Shown here: in pieces, positions 35,590-46,266 of the stretch | How the letters are laid out: every line of letters starts with the position of its first letter | Numbering within the stretch: the stretch's first letter is position 1 | Source: Cordilura impudica | Lineage: Eukaryota; Arthropoda; Insecta; Diptera; Scathophagidae | Assembly (NCBI GenBank): GCA_963682025.1 | Contig: OY821517.1 | Location: 18,316,048-18,380,047 of the forward strand | Length of the DNA: 64,000 nucleotides | Reading direction: 5' to 3' | Notes under the pieces: generated by a model | Seen by the model: the letters and a program-made list of their open reading frames with translations, nothing else | Database searches by the model: none | Told to the model about the DNA's origin: nothing | Translations under genes and position numbers: made by a program

Positions 35590-37415
35590 CTAAAGCTGCT
35601 GTCAGATTTCTGCGAAATTTTAAGGCACGCTTCATATCAGGGTCCATATCAAGAGCTTCCTGTTCAAGTTGACTACCAAGTTTTAAAAAATTTGATAGTT
35701 TCTCACTAGTAAACCTTTTATCTCCTATAATATCTACTACATCTTCTTCACTTTCTTCATTTTCATTATACCGATAGACTCAGAATCACTTTCTGAGTCG
35801 ATTTAGCGATGTCCGTCCGTCCGTCCGTCCGTCCGTCCGTCTGTGTGTCCATTTAAACCTTGTAATCGAACTGCAGGTCGCAAATATGAATATATGTTGA
35901 TGAAATTTGGTATATAAACTTTTATCGGCCATAGGATGAACACTATTGAAATTGATGAAATTCGGTCTATGGTCAGACCTAGTCCCCATACAAATGACCC
36001 TTATGAAATCGACAAATTGCTATAAGATCCAAATTATCATACAGATCTCAGTCAAATTGGGTTTCTATGTGTTTATTATATCCATTAATCAGTAGTCTAA
36101 AAAAATTCCCTAGAGGAGAATTCTTTGTCATAGGCCCCATATAGAGCTGCTTCCCGATCTTCACTTAGATCTATCAAAAACAAAAATATTGCACAAATTT
36201 TTCTCAAATTTGGTTGTATTTATTTTTCCAAAATATAAGTGACTTTACCAAATATGGTCAGGATCGGTCCATATTTCGACCTAGTCCCCATATAAAAATA
36301 GCATCCGATATGAACATTTTCATATCTGCAGCCAAAAAAATGAATAACAATGCCACTCAAATTTGGTTTATGCTTATTTTCTATATCGAATTAGTTGAAC
36401 CGAAGAGATGGGCTCTATAAACCTTGGTATAGGGTATCGTATAGTCGGTCTAGACTATACTTATTATCGCCGAACTGTGCCAAAATATCGTCAACAGTAA
36501 TATTTTCTTCATTAGTTACAAGGACTTCCGTGATATCTTCGGATTCTAAATTTTGAAATCCGTCCCCACCAATTGTTTTACCTAAAGTCACAATTTTAAC
36601 AATTTCTGGCATTTCAACAACAGCTTCTCTTATGCAACTTTCTGGCCATAACAATGAACTGGGAGTGAGTTTTTTGATATTCCTTTAAAAGCACGAGGAT
36701 TTTCTGATTTATAAATTATTAGTGGTTTGTTCTTACAATTGCCAGCTGCATGACTGCAAAACAGAATTGTCAATCTATCTTTGGAAATCTTGAACGCTAG
36801 AGCAGATTTCTCTTCTTTAGAAATAAATGTTCTGCTAGGCATACTTTTCCAAAATAAGCCAGTCTTATCTGCATTAAAAACTTGGCTTGAGAAATATCCA
36901 CCACCATCAATGATATCTTTAAACGTTTTTGGATATAAAGATGCAGCTAATGTATCAGCACTGGCTGCTTCGCCGATAAATTTTATATTATGTAGATTTT
37001 GACGATGTTTAAACTCTTCAAACCATCTTTTACTCGCTTGGAATTTAATTTCGCCTGAATTAGATGATCCAGGTTCTTCCTTTTGTAAGCGATTAAAGAC
37101 TAATAACGCTTTAGTTCGATGAACAGCAGCACTAAGTGGCACTCTCTTTTGATTTCGAGCTTCAATCCAGAAGCTTACCATTTTTCCTATTTTCTCTATT
37201 ATTGAATTTCGAGGTTTTTTTTTCAGTTTTTGCAACCAGAGCTGTGGAACAAACTACTGAATTTTTAATTTTTTCTGCTTCCAATTTAATTCTCCTTATG
37301 TTGGATTCGTTCATATTGTGTCTGTTAGCTAAAACTGACATTTTTCGCCATTTTCTAATTGCTTCACAATTTCAAGCTTTAACAATAATATTTTTCTTTT
37401 GCCAGCTTTTTCCAT
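35590..37415 (-). pseudogene. Tigger-type (CENP-B/DDE) transposase pseudogene
   Basis: The ATG at 37415 opens MEKAGKRKILLLKLEIVKQLE, the start of the N-terminal helix-turn-helix. After a frame shift come VLANRHNMNESNIRRIK (helix-turn-helix recognition part), then a 201-codon ORF with the CENP-B-type second DNA-binding domain (WIEARNQKRVPLS) and the DDE start FNADKTGLFWKSMPSRTF. The reading stops after KNSLPVHCYGQ. The segment with the second and third catalytic Asp is missing. A tail in another frame (LWPESCIREAVVEMPEIVKI) is the usual C-terminus. A frame break, internal deletion and Helentron insertion make it dead. Confidence 0.8.
35766..36460 (+). mobile_element. Truncated Helentron inside the Tigger element
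   Basis: It starts at TTATACCGATAGACTCAG, lacking roughly the first 100 bp (5' end and subterminal repeat), and carries the (GTCC)n tract at about 35813-35840. It ends in a shortened palindrome (AGTCGGTCTAGACT, losing CGAC) near 36455. Both ends are eroded compared with the full copies. Confidence 0.75.
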
Positions 37416-37907
37416 TATTATATATAGGGTGTACAAATTATTGAAATACCTATTAAATCAAAATGAGTATTAAATCAAAAATCAAACATTTTATTTATAC
37501 ATACTTTATACTCGTATCACCATTTATTGTTGATGCAAGAATTCCTTATACACTTACATATATCGAATATGATTTTCTTGAATATAATTTAGTTAAACAA
37601 ACACTTGTATAAATATCTATTGATTAAAATTACGTAATTTAACATCCTAATCCTAACGCGACCACTAGAAAAATGAAACTGTCAATATTTTTTTGGAAAT
37701 AAAAAGTATATATGAATCGAAATCCGGGGAATCACTATTTTCTGTTTCAAACATGTGTATGATTCACTTATATGAATTAAGATGATTGTTTTTTGTTAAA
37801 AACTGCAAAAAATTTTTGCCGCGCAGATAGAAATTTTGGTATTAATGGCTTGGCCGCGCAATTGCGAAACCGAGCAATGAAAAACCGCGTAGTTGGAGGG
37901 TCTACTG

Positions 37908-38900
37908 TACAAGTTATAGAAAATCTTCGAATGCAACAAACATTCCTTAGATTGCTGTGTTTATGGATCCCAACGACATAAACGTTTTGCTTATTTTGCC
38001 GCAAACACAAATAGGTTGACAGACCAGTTTATTTCGAAAGAGAATTTTGAAAGCTGTTTTTGTTCTCCATTTTTTCCAATATTGTTTTGGGTTTACTATA
38101 AAATGTATATTTCGTTATACAATATTATTCGAATTTCTTGCCTGTGATCAAACCATATAAATAATGTAGTTGGGCAAACTTACATTCAACTGAGATCTCT
38201 TTGGTCAACACAATATTTCACACTTTTGAAAGTAAGAATTCTACTAGCCTGGACTTTTGTACAGACTTTTGTGCGACTCCGGCGGTCAAAAATCCATAAC
38301 TTTAGATTGGGTTGGAATTATGATATGAGTTTTTTTTTATTTGGTAGGTGCGACTTTAGCCTTTAATTTTTGCTATAAAACATAAATAGCACTGATAATA
38401 AAAAAAGTTATGGAGGGTTTAAAATACATTTTCATTTTAAGTTGAATTTTAGTGCAACAGTTAAGTGTTTAAAGGTTAAAAAAGGTTTTTTTTTATATAA
38501 TGTCTTATTTTTTCAGTTAATTTTACAAATAATAATTTTTAAATTTTGTCAGAAAATGCCAAGCTTTGGCCCCCGTAAACTTTTCAGTCCTAATTTTCAC
38601 AAGGGCCAAAGGTTGGCTTTTTTTGTTAAGCAGCGAACGTAAAAGTTACCTGCTATTGGTTCAAGATAGAAAAGTTTCAATGAAAAAGTCGTATGTTTTT
38701 ATTTTAGTTAAAATTTTTTTTATTGTCTTTTTAAATATCTCTATCAATTTTTGTTCTAAATTTATAAAATACATAAATTTTTAAATCAAGAAAAATTAAC
38801 TATATAAAAAAGAGCATAACTTATTGTTAGTGTACTGAAAAACTACTTTAAATCAAACAATTTTAGTAAATATTTCTTCTAAATAGCCTTGATTTTCATC
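37908..38900. other. Intergenic DNA, nothing firmly recognised
   Basis: A TATAAATA box (about 38155) and a small open frame with MPSFGPRKLFSPNFHKGQ (about 38556-38640) exist, but there is no homology or complete gene model to support them. Confidence 0.4.
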
Positions 38901-38919
38901 TTCTAGAAGTTGTTCAGCT

Positions 38920-39465
38920 TCTTCGTCTAATTCAATAGGATTAGTTTTCCATTTTTATCGAATTTTGCACATATATGGATCTGAAGTGCACAACAAAATA
39001 GTGATAAGGTCTTCATTAGTACAACATCTGGACATTTTTCTTTCGTTGTGCTCGCGCAAGAATCTGAAGTCTTTGTTCCTTTTTTCTTGCGCTTCTTCAG
39101 ATAGATCTCCTATTGGTAGCATATTGTTTTGAATTAGTTGTTCTCCATGGTACAAAATTTTATGAACTGTGGATGGCATATTTCTCCAAGAGTATTTTTC
39201 GTTATTGGCGTACTCTCCATTTTTTTTTTGCATTTATCTTTCTACTGCATGCGTTTTATTAATTCATGATCTACACCTGTGATAGATGCTGCAGTTTCTG
39301 AATCGAAAAAAAAACTCCTTGCAGTATTTCCGTCATTTGAGTTTCCTTCTCCTTGTTTTGGTTGGTCGCTTATGAGGCCTAGCTGTAGATATTTTTCTTG
39401 AATTTGTTTTTTAAGCACATTATGTCTCAACCCTTTTATATAAGTATATAACAATAACAACTCGT
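38920..39465 (-). pseudogene. Relic of an unnamed repetitive protein family
   Basis: Two minus-strand frames belong together. The first (39242-39460) includes LGLISDQPKQGEGNSNDGNTARSFF, SETAASITGVDHELIKRM; the second (38955-39233) includes MPSTVHKILYHG, MLPIGDLSEEAQEKRNKDFRF, HNERKMSRCCTNEDLITILL and SDPYM. Blocks of this kind (G-x-x-NDGNTAR, PSTVHKxLxHG, LPIGxLSEEAQExRNKDF) recur, as far as I recall, in repetitive arthropod proteins of uncertain nature, probably mobile-element derived. The frame change between the blocks and the lack of a start make it a broken fragment. Confidence 0.45.
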
Positions 39466-39561
39466 GTCAGCTCTACCGTTTCCTTTTTCTGTCAGTATAA
39501 AAAACAAATAAACTCACGCAAATAAAATACACCGGTACGACTAACTTTTGTATTGATAACA

Positions 39562-39706
39562 CACAGACGGACGGACGGACATCGTTAAATCGATTCAGAA
39601 AGTGATTTTGAGTCGATCCGTATAATAAAAGATGTGTATAGGTCCAATATTTTTGGTGGTTACAAACATCAGGTAAAACTCATTATACCCTAACCACATA
39701 GTGGAA
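39562..39706 (-). mobile_element. Helentron 5' fragment
   Basis: Reverse-oriented piece from the GGAC-rich tract (CAGACGGACGGACGGAC) through CTTTCTGAATCGATT to TTATACCCTAACCACATAGTGG. Only about the first 145 bp of the element remain. Confidence 0.7.
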
Positions 39707-40239
39707 AACTTTTGTATTCATAAATTTTGCACAAAATATCTGACCTTGGGTCAGAAAAATTGTTCTGATGCACACGGGCTGAAACTGGCGGGTATACAAT
39801 GGGGTATAGAAGTGTAGGGGATGGTTTGGATTACAGAAGAGTGCAAGATTTTTTTTTAATGGCTTTTGATGGGCAGGAGTTATGATCTATTACGTAGGAG
39901 ATTTTCGGGAAATTTTGACCTTTTTTTAGGAAACATTATTTTTTTTAATTTCTAAACGACTCGGTGACTTTATATTTCTAACATTAATAGCTTAGAAGTT
40001 ACAAAATTATACAAAATTTATTTTCCTTTAAAATCTTTTGAAACAAAAAAGTTACCATCATATAAAAATTAAAATTTACAAAGTAATTTTTACAAAGAAA
40101 TTTTTAATTTTAGCAAAACACTGAGAAAGTCCTTTTTAGAAGACCCTGTTCGCAGTTTTTGGCTCCCGAGGTTCACTTGTGTTTACTTTCAAATGAATAA
40201 CATAACTTTAAAATCGGTAGCCATAAAAAAAATTATTTT
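39707..40239. other. Intergenic DNA, nothing recognised
   Basis: No gene, repeat or element end identified. Confidence 0.5.
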
Positions 40240-40732
40240 TGGCCGCCTTCTCGAAATATGGTCCACAGTGCGTCGACTAAACGTTACATTCAATTACCAA
40301 CCGATTTAGACAAAAATATACTATTTGAAAGCTCTTTCTTTGCAGATGTACACCATCTGGTGCTTTTTTTGAATAATATTCATTTAAAGTTGCTACTAAC
40401 ACATACATAAAACACATATTTAAGTTTCAAATAAAAAACTATACAATGCTGTGTGTGTTTATTAAATTTGTGCTGAATTGTGAATTGGCTAAAATTGATT
40501 GGCATACCTTTAGGCTGTTATAAAATTATTTATTAACAAACCAAGTTATATATCTTCTGTGTGTTTCAACAAATATTTATAATGAAATTAATTAAGTTTA
40601 TTTAAAAAATCACAATTTAATGAATTTTAATTAAATACTCTTACATTTTTTATATGTATAGATTAATTGAATGAAAAAATAAAATTTCTTAGAATTTGCA
40701 CTCGAATTCTGAGCGCTGGTCTCTGCTGGTAA
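40240..40732 (+). mobile_element. Degenerate Helitron, copy 2
   Basis: The middle and 3' part match copy 1: GACAAAAATATACTATTTGAAAG, TTTAAAGTTGCTACTAACAC, ATAAAA...GCTGTGTGTGTTTATTAAATTTG, and the end CTCTGCTGG followed by T. CTGG satisfies the CTRR ending. The 5' end is diverged, so the start is approximate. Confidence 0.6.
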
Positions 40733-41728
40733 TAACATTATTCTGTAGGATTTTGGTGTAAGCAGATATTCTCGTATTACTCCCTGCTCTGAAAGACTAT
40801 TTGGCGTGTCTTTTAAAAATTAGAGTTATAATGTTGATGCACAAAATTATTTACTCAAAAAAAAAAAAAAAAAACCTGGCTACCTCTTCGAAAATATTCA
40901 AGTTTGCCAGGTGTGATAGAGAAAGAAAGCTCATAAATCCTATTCTTGGGACACTTGTCTCTAATTAAAAATTGAATTTTAAATCTGAAGATACCTTTCC
41001 TATATTTTTTTTTTTTGTATATTTTCTTTAGTTATTTTACTTTAACGTTACTTTTTCTAGTGAGTCTATTTTTATTTTTTTTTTTGATACAATAAGGTTG
41101 GCGCTAGCGTTAGCTAGTCATAATGCCAGGTTATTCCGACGTATGGATCCTTACACAACCTATGCCTTGGAAGTGAGGTTAGGGAGAGCCATTTGATTAC
41201 AATCCTTAAAACTATCAAAACGATCGGTTATGTAAAATTACCGGAGAGCATGTATTTCGGTACATAACCTAAATGCTCGTATCAAAAAACAACCATCGAA
41301 ACGTGTTATCCCTCACCCGAAAATAAAAGAAACGACGAAAATGACATTTATTCGCTGAAAGGTAAATTACTGCAGAAAGCATGAACTTAGGTACATAACC
41401 CAACTTCATGCCCAGCAGCAACCACGATGTTCACAAAACATTATTCGTTGAAAAGTAAATTACTAATGAATGAGTGTATTTAAAATTAACACATTCAAGT
41501 TTATATATGTACCAAACTTCATAATTATCCGACGGCTCCTTCTAATTAAGTGCCATTTTGTTCAGGATCTATTCGCTCTGCGGCAATGGTCAATGCTTTT
41601 GATTGAGTTTTTAATTCATATTTGCCTCATTGATCATAGAAATTTGTCTCACAACTATTTTGTTCGAATTCATTATGTTCCATTAATCAAATAAAACCCG
41701 TTTTTTTTAAATTAACTTTTCATCTCTT
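40733..41728. other. Intergenic DNA with two related blocks
   Basis: Two copies of a roughly 130-bp block (41237 and 41366 onward) share ATTAC...GAGAGCATG/GAAAGCATG, then TAGGTACATAACCYAA-like and ATTCGYTGAAARGTAAATTACT motifs. Function unknown. It lies just beyond the 3' end of the first M13 gene. No ORF of interest. Confidence 0.5.
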
Positions 41729-41734
41729 TTTATT
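41729..41734 (-). promoter_or_regulatory. Poly(A) signal AATAAA
   Basis: AATAAA on the minus strand, 27 bases past the stop of the first M13-like gene. Confidence 0.6.
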
Positions 41735-41760
41735 TATCACACAAGAACATAAAATTAAAA

Positions 41761-43956
41761 CTAATATGAAGAACATGTATCGTGTTCGTACATATCAGAG
41801 CCAATTTGACAGCCAAAGTCTCTGCCAAATTCCTTGTTATTACTTAAAGGACCATTGATATCGAATCTCTCCATTGTACGACGATAGAAAGGAAGAAATT
41901 CCGGTATGGACTCTGACGCTTGACGAACAGCACAGTGTGTTTGCGCGAAATGTATAAAAAACAATTGAGTATTTGTAAAATTCATATCTGGCAATGTTTC
42001 CATCTCCAATTCCTCTCTGTAACGCTGCTCATTGGCCAACCAATTTAAATAGGCATCGAAGGCAATATTTAAGGCACTTGTTTCAACCATTATTTCGTGT
42101 AATTTCGAGGCATTACGAAATTCATAAGGATTATTGTGCAAATAATTACTAAGTTTGAAACGAAAACATTCGGTATTTTCAAGGGAATTTTTCAATGTGT
42201 CCGCATCCCAGGCATAGTTTTTATTATTTTGATGCCAACCTACATCGTCTAGAATTTTAACAAACTCCCTAACTATGGCTATACCAATGGAAGAATATTT
42301 AAGAGCCTGCGGATAACTAGAAGAATAGAAGGGTTTTTGCAATAGTCCTAGGCCGGCAAACAATTGTGTGGTGGTCGGTTTGTGTTGAATAGCTACAGCC
42401 GAAGCTTCGATATAATTGAACGAAGTGGTGGTCCATTGTAAGTGTTGTATAGTTTTATTGGCATTATATTTCATTACAGTTACTAGTTTTTCCCAATAAT
42501 CTTGATTAGCATCCAATTGTAGGCCCTTTAACAACATCTCTACATCATAGGTGGGTTGATTTAATTCAATAGTGTATAGTTTTTGTTTGATGGCTCTTTT
42601 TGCATTATTCGTTATCCATGGCACATTGACATCGAGGTTTTTCGAAAAAGCCTCTTTGAGTTTGACAAACATATCGTTGACATCTTCTATAGAATCATTT
42701 CGATAAAATTTATTATTGTACAGCTTACCCAAATGATGTGGAAAGTAACGCATTACTTTTTGGACACAGTAGGAGGGTCGTTGGTTTTTACGCTCATTAG
42801 TGGGAAAATTAATTTCCGCTAAAGCTCTGTACATTATATAGTTGGCAAAGGAGGCCTGTAAACCCTTTTTAGCTATATTACTTAGTTGCTGAAAATATTC
42901 TTCAGATCTAAAATAGACCTGGGATACTGTGGATGTGCCCAAACTGAGATCAACAAAAGATTTAAAATCAATGTCATACCTTTCGCTTAATTTATTTAAA
43001 CTTTGCTGATAATTGTCGGAACTCTGCTGAACACCATGTATTTTATTTTCCACTAAACGTTCACTATGGCGGTAGGGTCCTCTCCTGTAAGGATCCTCTA
43101 CATCTTCATCCAGTACCGCAGCTGTATGATGTTGTCTCATGTGTTTACACAAATCATATTCAAATCGTATAATAGCTCCAGCTAGGCGTGTAGCATCAGA
43201 TTCGGATACTTCCAACCAATTTCTTAAATTTTCTTTAACTTCATTTTGTATTTGATTAAAAACCTCTTCTCTTTCACTGATTTTTCGTAAAGCCAACGAA
43301 CTACAAAGTTCCACTGGCAGTAATGTATTTTGAGGTTCTTCTATATAAATCGTATTTGCTCGACTATTAGGATTTTTGTCAATAGTTAAACCAATTAAAA
43401 TATCTAAACCATATTGATGCTTTAATTCCGCTATAATCTCGACCCAATTATAATTCGATTGCCAATGACTGTCTCTAATGTCCGGTGAACCGCCATGTTG
43501 TAATACAAATTTTTTGATGAACTGCTTTTGACTTGGCGATGTTGCTGCTACTCTCACACATGAACCGTAGAAATCTTTCATAATTTTCGTGGCCATACTG
43601 TCATGTGTATTCCTCGGCTCATTTAAAATAATCTGCAGTTGTTTATTTACGTTTGCCTCCATTTGTGTTTGTACACTTATCAATTCACCCTCTTTCATCG
43701 TCTCAGTATTTTGGTATTTCAACCAATTACCACAAGCATACTCATAGAAATCTGTGCAAGCATCTGCTTTTAAATTCATATATTGTAACATTTCTTCAGA
43801 TTTCTGTGTACGTTCTGTTATTGATGTCGGATCTTCTGCTAGTTGTCTGGTCTGCAGAGCGTTATTCCTACGACCTTGAGCTTGTTGACCTTGTTTACTT
43901 AGTTGAATAATTAACAGGCATATTAATACTATATTGAATGTCCGACTTTGTAACAT
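41761..43956 (-). CDS. Secreted neprilysin-like protein, inactive (M13), gene 1
   Basis: 731 residues in a single uninterrupted exon from a good ATG. Residues 1-20 are a hydrophobic signal peptide (IVLICLLIIQL). CTDFYEYACGNW at 67-78 is the hallmark start of the M13 N-terminal domain. The C-terminal M13 domain follows, with SSIGIAIVREFVKILDDVG at 555-573 and TQLFFIHFAQTHC near 663-675. In active neprilysins the first of these contains HExxH; here it is R563-E-F-V-K567, so both zinc-binding histidines are gone, although the Glu is kept. The third ligand region ExxxD reads E621-I-M-V-E625. The substrate-binding NAxY motif is not recognisable, and the C-terminal CxxW is CSSY. It is probably a secreted pseudoenzyme of the insect neprilysin-like (Nepl) group. 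A role as a binding or decoy protein is inference; in flies, members of this group are often linked to reproduction. Confidence 0.9.
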   Translation of the reverse strand: MLQSRTFNIVLICLLIIQLSKQGQQAQGRRNNALQTRQLAEDPTSITERTQKSEEMLQYMNLKADACTDFYEYACGNWLKYQNTETMKEGELISVQTQMEANVNKQLQIILNEPRNTHDSMATKIMKDFYGSCVRVAATSPSQKQFIKKFVLQHGGSPDIRDSHWQSNYNWVEIIAELKHQYGLDILIGLTIDKNPNSRANTIYIEEPQNTLLPVELCSSLALRKISEREEVFNQIQNEVKENLRNWLEVSESDATRLAGAIIRFEYDLCKHMRQHHTAAVLDEDVEDPYRRGPYRHSERLVENKIHGVQQSSDNYQQSLNKLSERYDIDFKSFVDLSLGTSTVSQVYFRSEEYFQQLSNIAKKGLQASFANYIMYRALAEINFPTNERKNQRPSYCVQKVMRYFPHHLGKLYNNKFYRNDSIEDVNDMFVKLKEAFSKNLDVNVPWITNNAKRAIKQKLYTIELNQPTYDVEMLLKGLQLDANQDYWEKLVTVMKYNANKTIQHLQWTTTSFNYIEASAVAIQHKPTTTQLFAGLGLLQKPFYSSSYPQALKYSSIGIAIVREFVKILDDVGWHQNNKNYAWDADTLKNSLENTECFRFKLSNYLHNNPYEFRNASKLHEIMVETSALNIAFDAYLNWLANEQRYREELEMETLPDMNFTNTQLFFIHFAQTHCAVRQASESIPEFLPFYRRTMERFDINGPLSNNKEFGRDFGCQIGSDMYEHDTCSSY

Positions 43957-44395
43957 TTTTACAGTTAGAGTTCAGAATTGCTACTAATTTTGTTTGAATT
44001 TACTAATAAAGAGATGCTGTCGCTGTAGTCGCTCAATAATCTTTTCAATATAAAATGTCTCGTGCAATTTTTTTTTGTTCTTAAATTGGCGATAAGACTT
44101 TTATATTAAATCATCATAACTAAAAAATTAGTTCAAGTTTAATGGGGAAAAGCCAAATCGGTGTTTTTATTATATATAACCTCCTTCATATGGTGTGAGA
44201 TTTTTTAATTACTCATTTTAGTTTGTCATTACGTTTGTAACACATCGATCTACGATATTTGTTTCGAAGAATATTACAAGATTCTATAAGATGTATGATC
44301 TATGTTATAAAGTATGTTTCAACGACCTATGGCTGATTTTTCATTAACCCTTGGTTAATGCTCAATTAGGAGTCACTCAGATCTGCTAAGAAATA
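43957..44395. other. Upstream region of M13 gene 1
   Basis: Presumed promoter side on the minus strand. A TATAAAAG-like box (about 44098-44106) and a second TTTTATATTG (about 44050) are seen, but no clear initiator. Nothing else recognised. Confidence 0.35.
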
Positions 44396-44912
44396 AAGGG
44401 TGGACCATATAAGTGTTGCAATAAAAAAACTATTTTTTTTCATTATGGTTCTTTATTCGAAACTACAATTCTTGCGGTTAATTAAGGAACACTATTTAAT
44501 TCAAATGACTCCCTGGGTTGACCTTGCAGTTGTCCATACGATGAACACAATTTTTTAGCACATAGTCGACAATATGGATCTGCACTAATTTCTTTTATCA
44601 TTGACTCGATCGGCGCGGGGTGATTAGCGTAATACTCATCTTTAACAGCTCCACACAAATAATAGTCCAACAGGGTCAAAAAGCAGCTGCGCGGTGGCCA
44701 ATGCGTTAAAAATCGCGGCCATACCGCGGCTAATACCTCGATTTTTCGGTAAAAATGCTCATCTTCTTCCAAGCCGTTCCATGGCCCAACTAGAGAACGG
44801 AAAACGCTGCGGATGGTCATGCGGCATCAGCTCCTGCACTAATTGAAGTTTGTATGACGTCATACCGAGATTTTTATGCAAAATTCGCATCAAAGAAGTG
44901 AGTGAAATCATT
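44396..44912 (-). pseudogene. DD41D-type mariner relic, C-terminal part, split by a MITE
   Basis: The left end TAAAGGGTGGACC resembles the TAAAGGGTCCGCC end of the element at 50365. On the minus strand the frame near the insertion reads LMRILHKNLGMTSYKLQLVQEL. Further on come WPPRSCFLTLLDYYLCGAVKDEYYAN and LNSVP near the end, matching the transposase at 50477-51563. The catalytic Asp of SCDLTPLD is partly altered (SCFLTLLD keeps the last D). The central region with the second Asp is gone. The N-terminal half continues beyond the MITE at 46267. Confidence 0.75.
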
Positions 44913-46266
44913 CAGCCCAATTACGAATATTCTCAAGGAATTTCTTTCTCACGTAAAATACTTTTCTCGAGAAAAAACTCCTCCTATTATAAATTCCACG
45001 TGAACAAAAAAATGAATAAGTTGCATCATCGAATTTTGAATTATTGACAATTAATTTTCTATTTTTTTTTTGAGTGTGCAGACGAAAATTAATTTATTAA
45101 AAAAAAAAAAAAAATTAAATAAAAAATTAATAGGATAGCTATGATGCGAAAACTTGTGGAGGAAATTGGTGTAGAATAACAACAACGAAATAGCTAAAGA
45201 ATTGCTACAAGTCAATTGCGGGTTGAATCTATGGAAAACGTAATCAATGCCTGAATTGGCTTTCATTAAAGTTAACAAGAGTTGAAGTTGGGCCTAATTC
45301 AACCTACAAGAACAATAAATACCAATTTTTATACCCTATACCACTATGTGGTTTGGGTATAATGACTTTGTGCTGCTGTTTGTAACAACCAAAATTATTT
45401 GACCTACACCCATCTTTAATTATACCGATTTAACGATGTCCGTCCGTCCGTCCGTCCGTCCGTCCGTCCGTCCGTCCGTCCGTCTGTGTGTCCATGTTAA
45501 GCTTGTAATCAAACTGCAGGTCGCAAATATGAATATATTTTGATGAAATTTGGTATTTTATCTTTTATCGGCCATGGGATGAACGCTATTGAAATTGGTG
45601 AGAATCGGTCCATGTTCAGACCTAGCCCCCATACAAATGACCCCTTGAAATCAACATATATTGCCATAAGATCCAAATTATCATACAAATCTTAGCCAAA
45701 TTGGGTTTGTATGTATATATTACATCCATTAATCAGTAGTCCAAAAATGATGCCTATTGGACAACTCTTAGTCATAGGCCCCATATAGAGCTGCTTCCCG
45801 ATCTTCACTTAAACCTATCAAAAAACAAAAATATTGCACTGATTCTTCTCAAACTTTGTTTGTATAAATTTTTGCAAAATACAAGAGACTTTACCAAACA
45901 TGGTCAAGATCGGTCCATTTTTGGGCCTAGTCCCCATATAGATATAGCATCCGATATGAACTTTTTCATATCTGCAGCCGAAAAAATTAATAAAAATCCC
46001 ACTCAAATTTAGTTTATGCTTATTTTCTATTTTCTTACTTGTTTTATTTAAATTTTGTTTTATCAAAATACTTCTTACATTTTTATATAAACTCCCGTCC
46101 GTTTTGCAAGGGAAATTTTTTGAGAGAAAAAACCAAATTCAAGTGCATTGAGAATAACTACTTTTTCCCATCGAATCTTTTTTTCTCCGAAGTAATTTTT
46201 ATTCATAATAGGGGACAAGGGAGAAGTGAGATATTTCATGCGGAATTTTTGTTTAGCATTGGGCTG
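44913..46266. mobile_element. MITE (CAGCCCAAT ends) inserted in the mariner relic
   Basis: Starts CAGCCCAATTACGAATATTC and ends GCATTGGGCTG, a 9-bp terminal inverted repeat, with ATT on both sides (44910-44912, 46267-46269). Removing it rejoins the mariner reading SEEL-(N)I-S. A second copy lies inverted at 57306-57954 without the central Helentron, which fixes the Helentron boundaries. Superfamily unknown; no transposase. Confidence 0.75.
45330..46041 (+). mobile_element. Helentron (DINE-1/mini-me-like), copy d
   Basis: TATACCCTATACCACTATG start and a long (GTCC)n tract (about 45437-45482, the longest in the window); the body matches the other copies. The 3' palindrome and its subterminal repeat have been deleted (TATTTTCTA joined to TTTTCTTACTTG). 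It is nested inside the MITE; the empty site can be seen in the MITE copy at about 57545-57580. Confidence 0.8.

Larger units (their letters stand above)
35142..37907 (-). mobile_element. Tigger/pogo transposon with deleted transposase gene
   Basis: The left end CAGTAATCCCCCAACTGCGC and the right end, read inward CAGTAGACCCTCCAACTACGC, are inverted repeats with TA outside (35140-35141, 37908-37909). GCGCGG/CCGCGC motifs recur in the subterminal regions. Inside is a minus-strand jerky/Tigger-type transposase remnant (about 35590-37415), interrupted by a truncated Helentron at 35766-36460. Confidence 0.8.

Noticed and set aside
36630..37235. Intact domesticated jerky/CENP-B-like host gene
   Set aside because: It lies between matched Tigger terminal repeats and lacks the DDE core, and the frames do not join.
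38150..38260. TATAAATA box with downstream start of a small gene
   Set aside because: No open frame with a signal peptide or homology follows; the box alone is expected by chance in AT-rich DNA.
42583..43910. Plus-strand open frames inside M13 gene 1
   Set aside because: Antisense shadows of a well-supported gene; no independent features.
44040..44110. Core promoter for M13 gene 1
   Set aside because: Two TATA-like boxes but no initiator or downstream element; not enough to place a start site.
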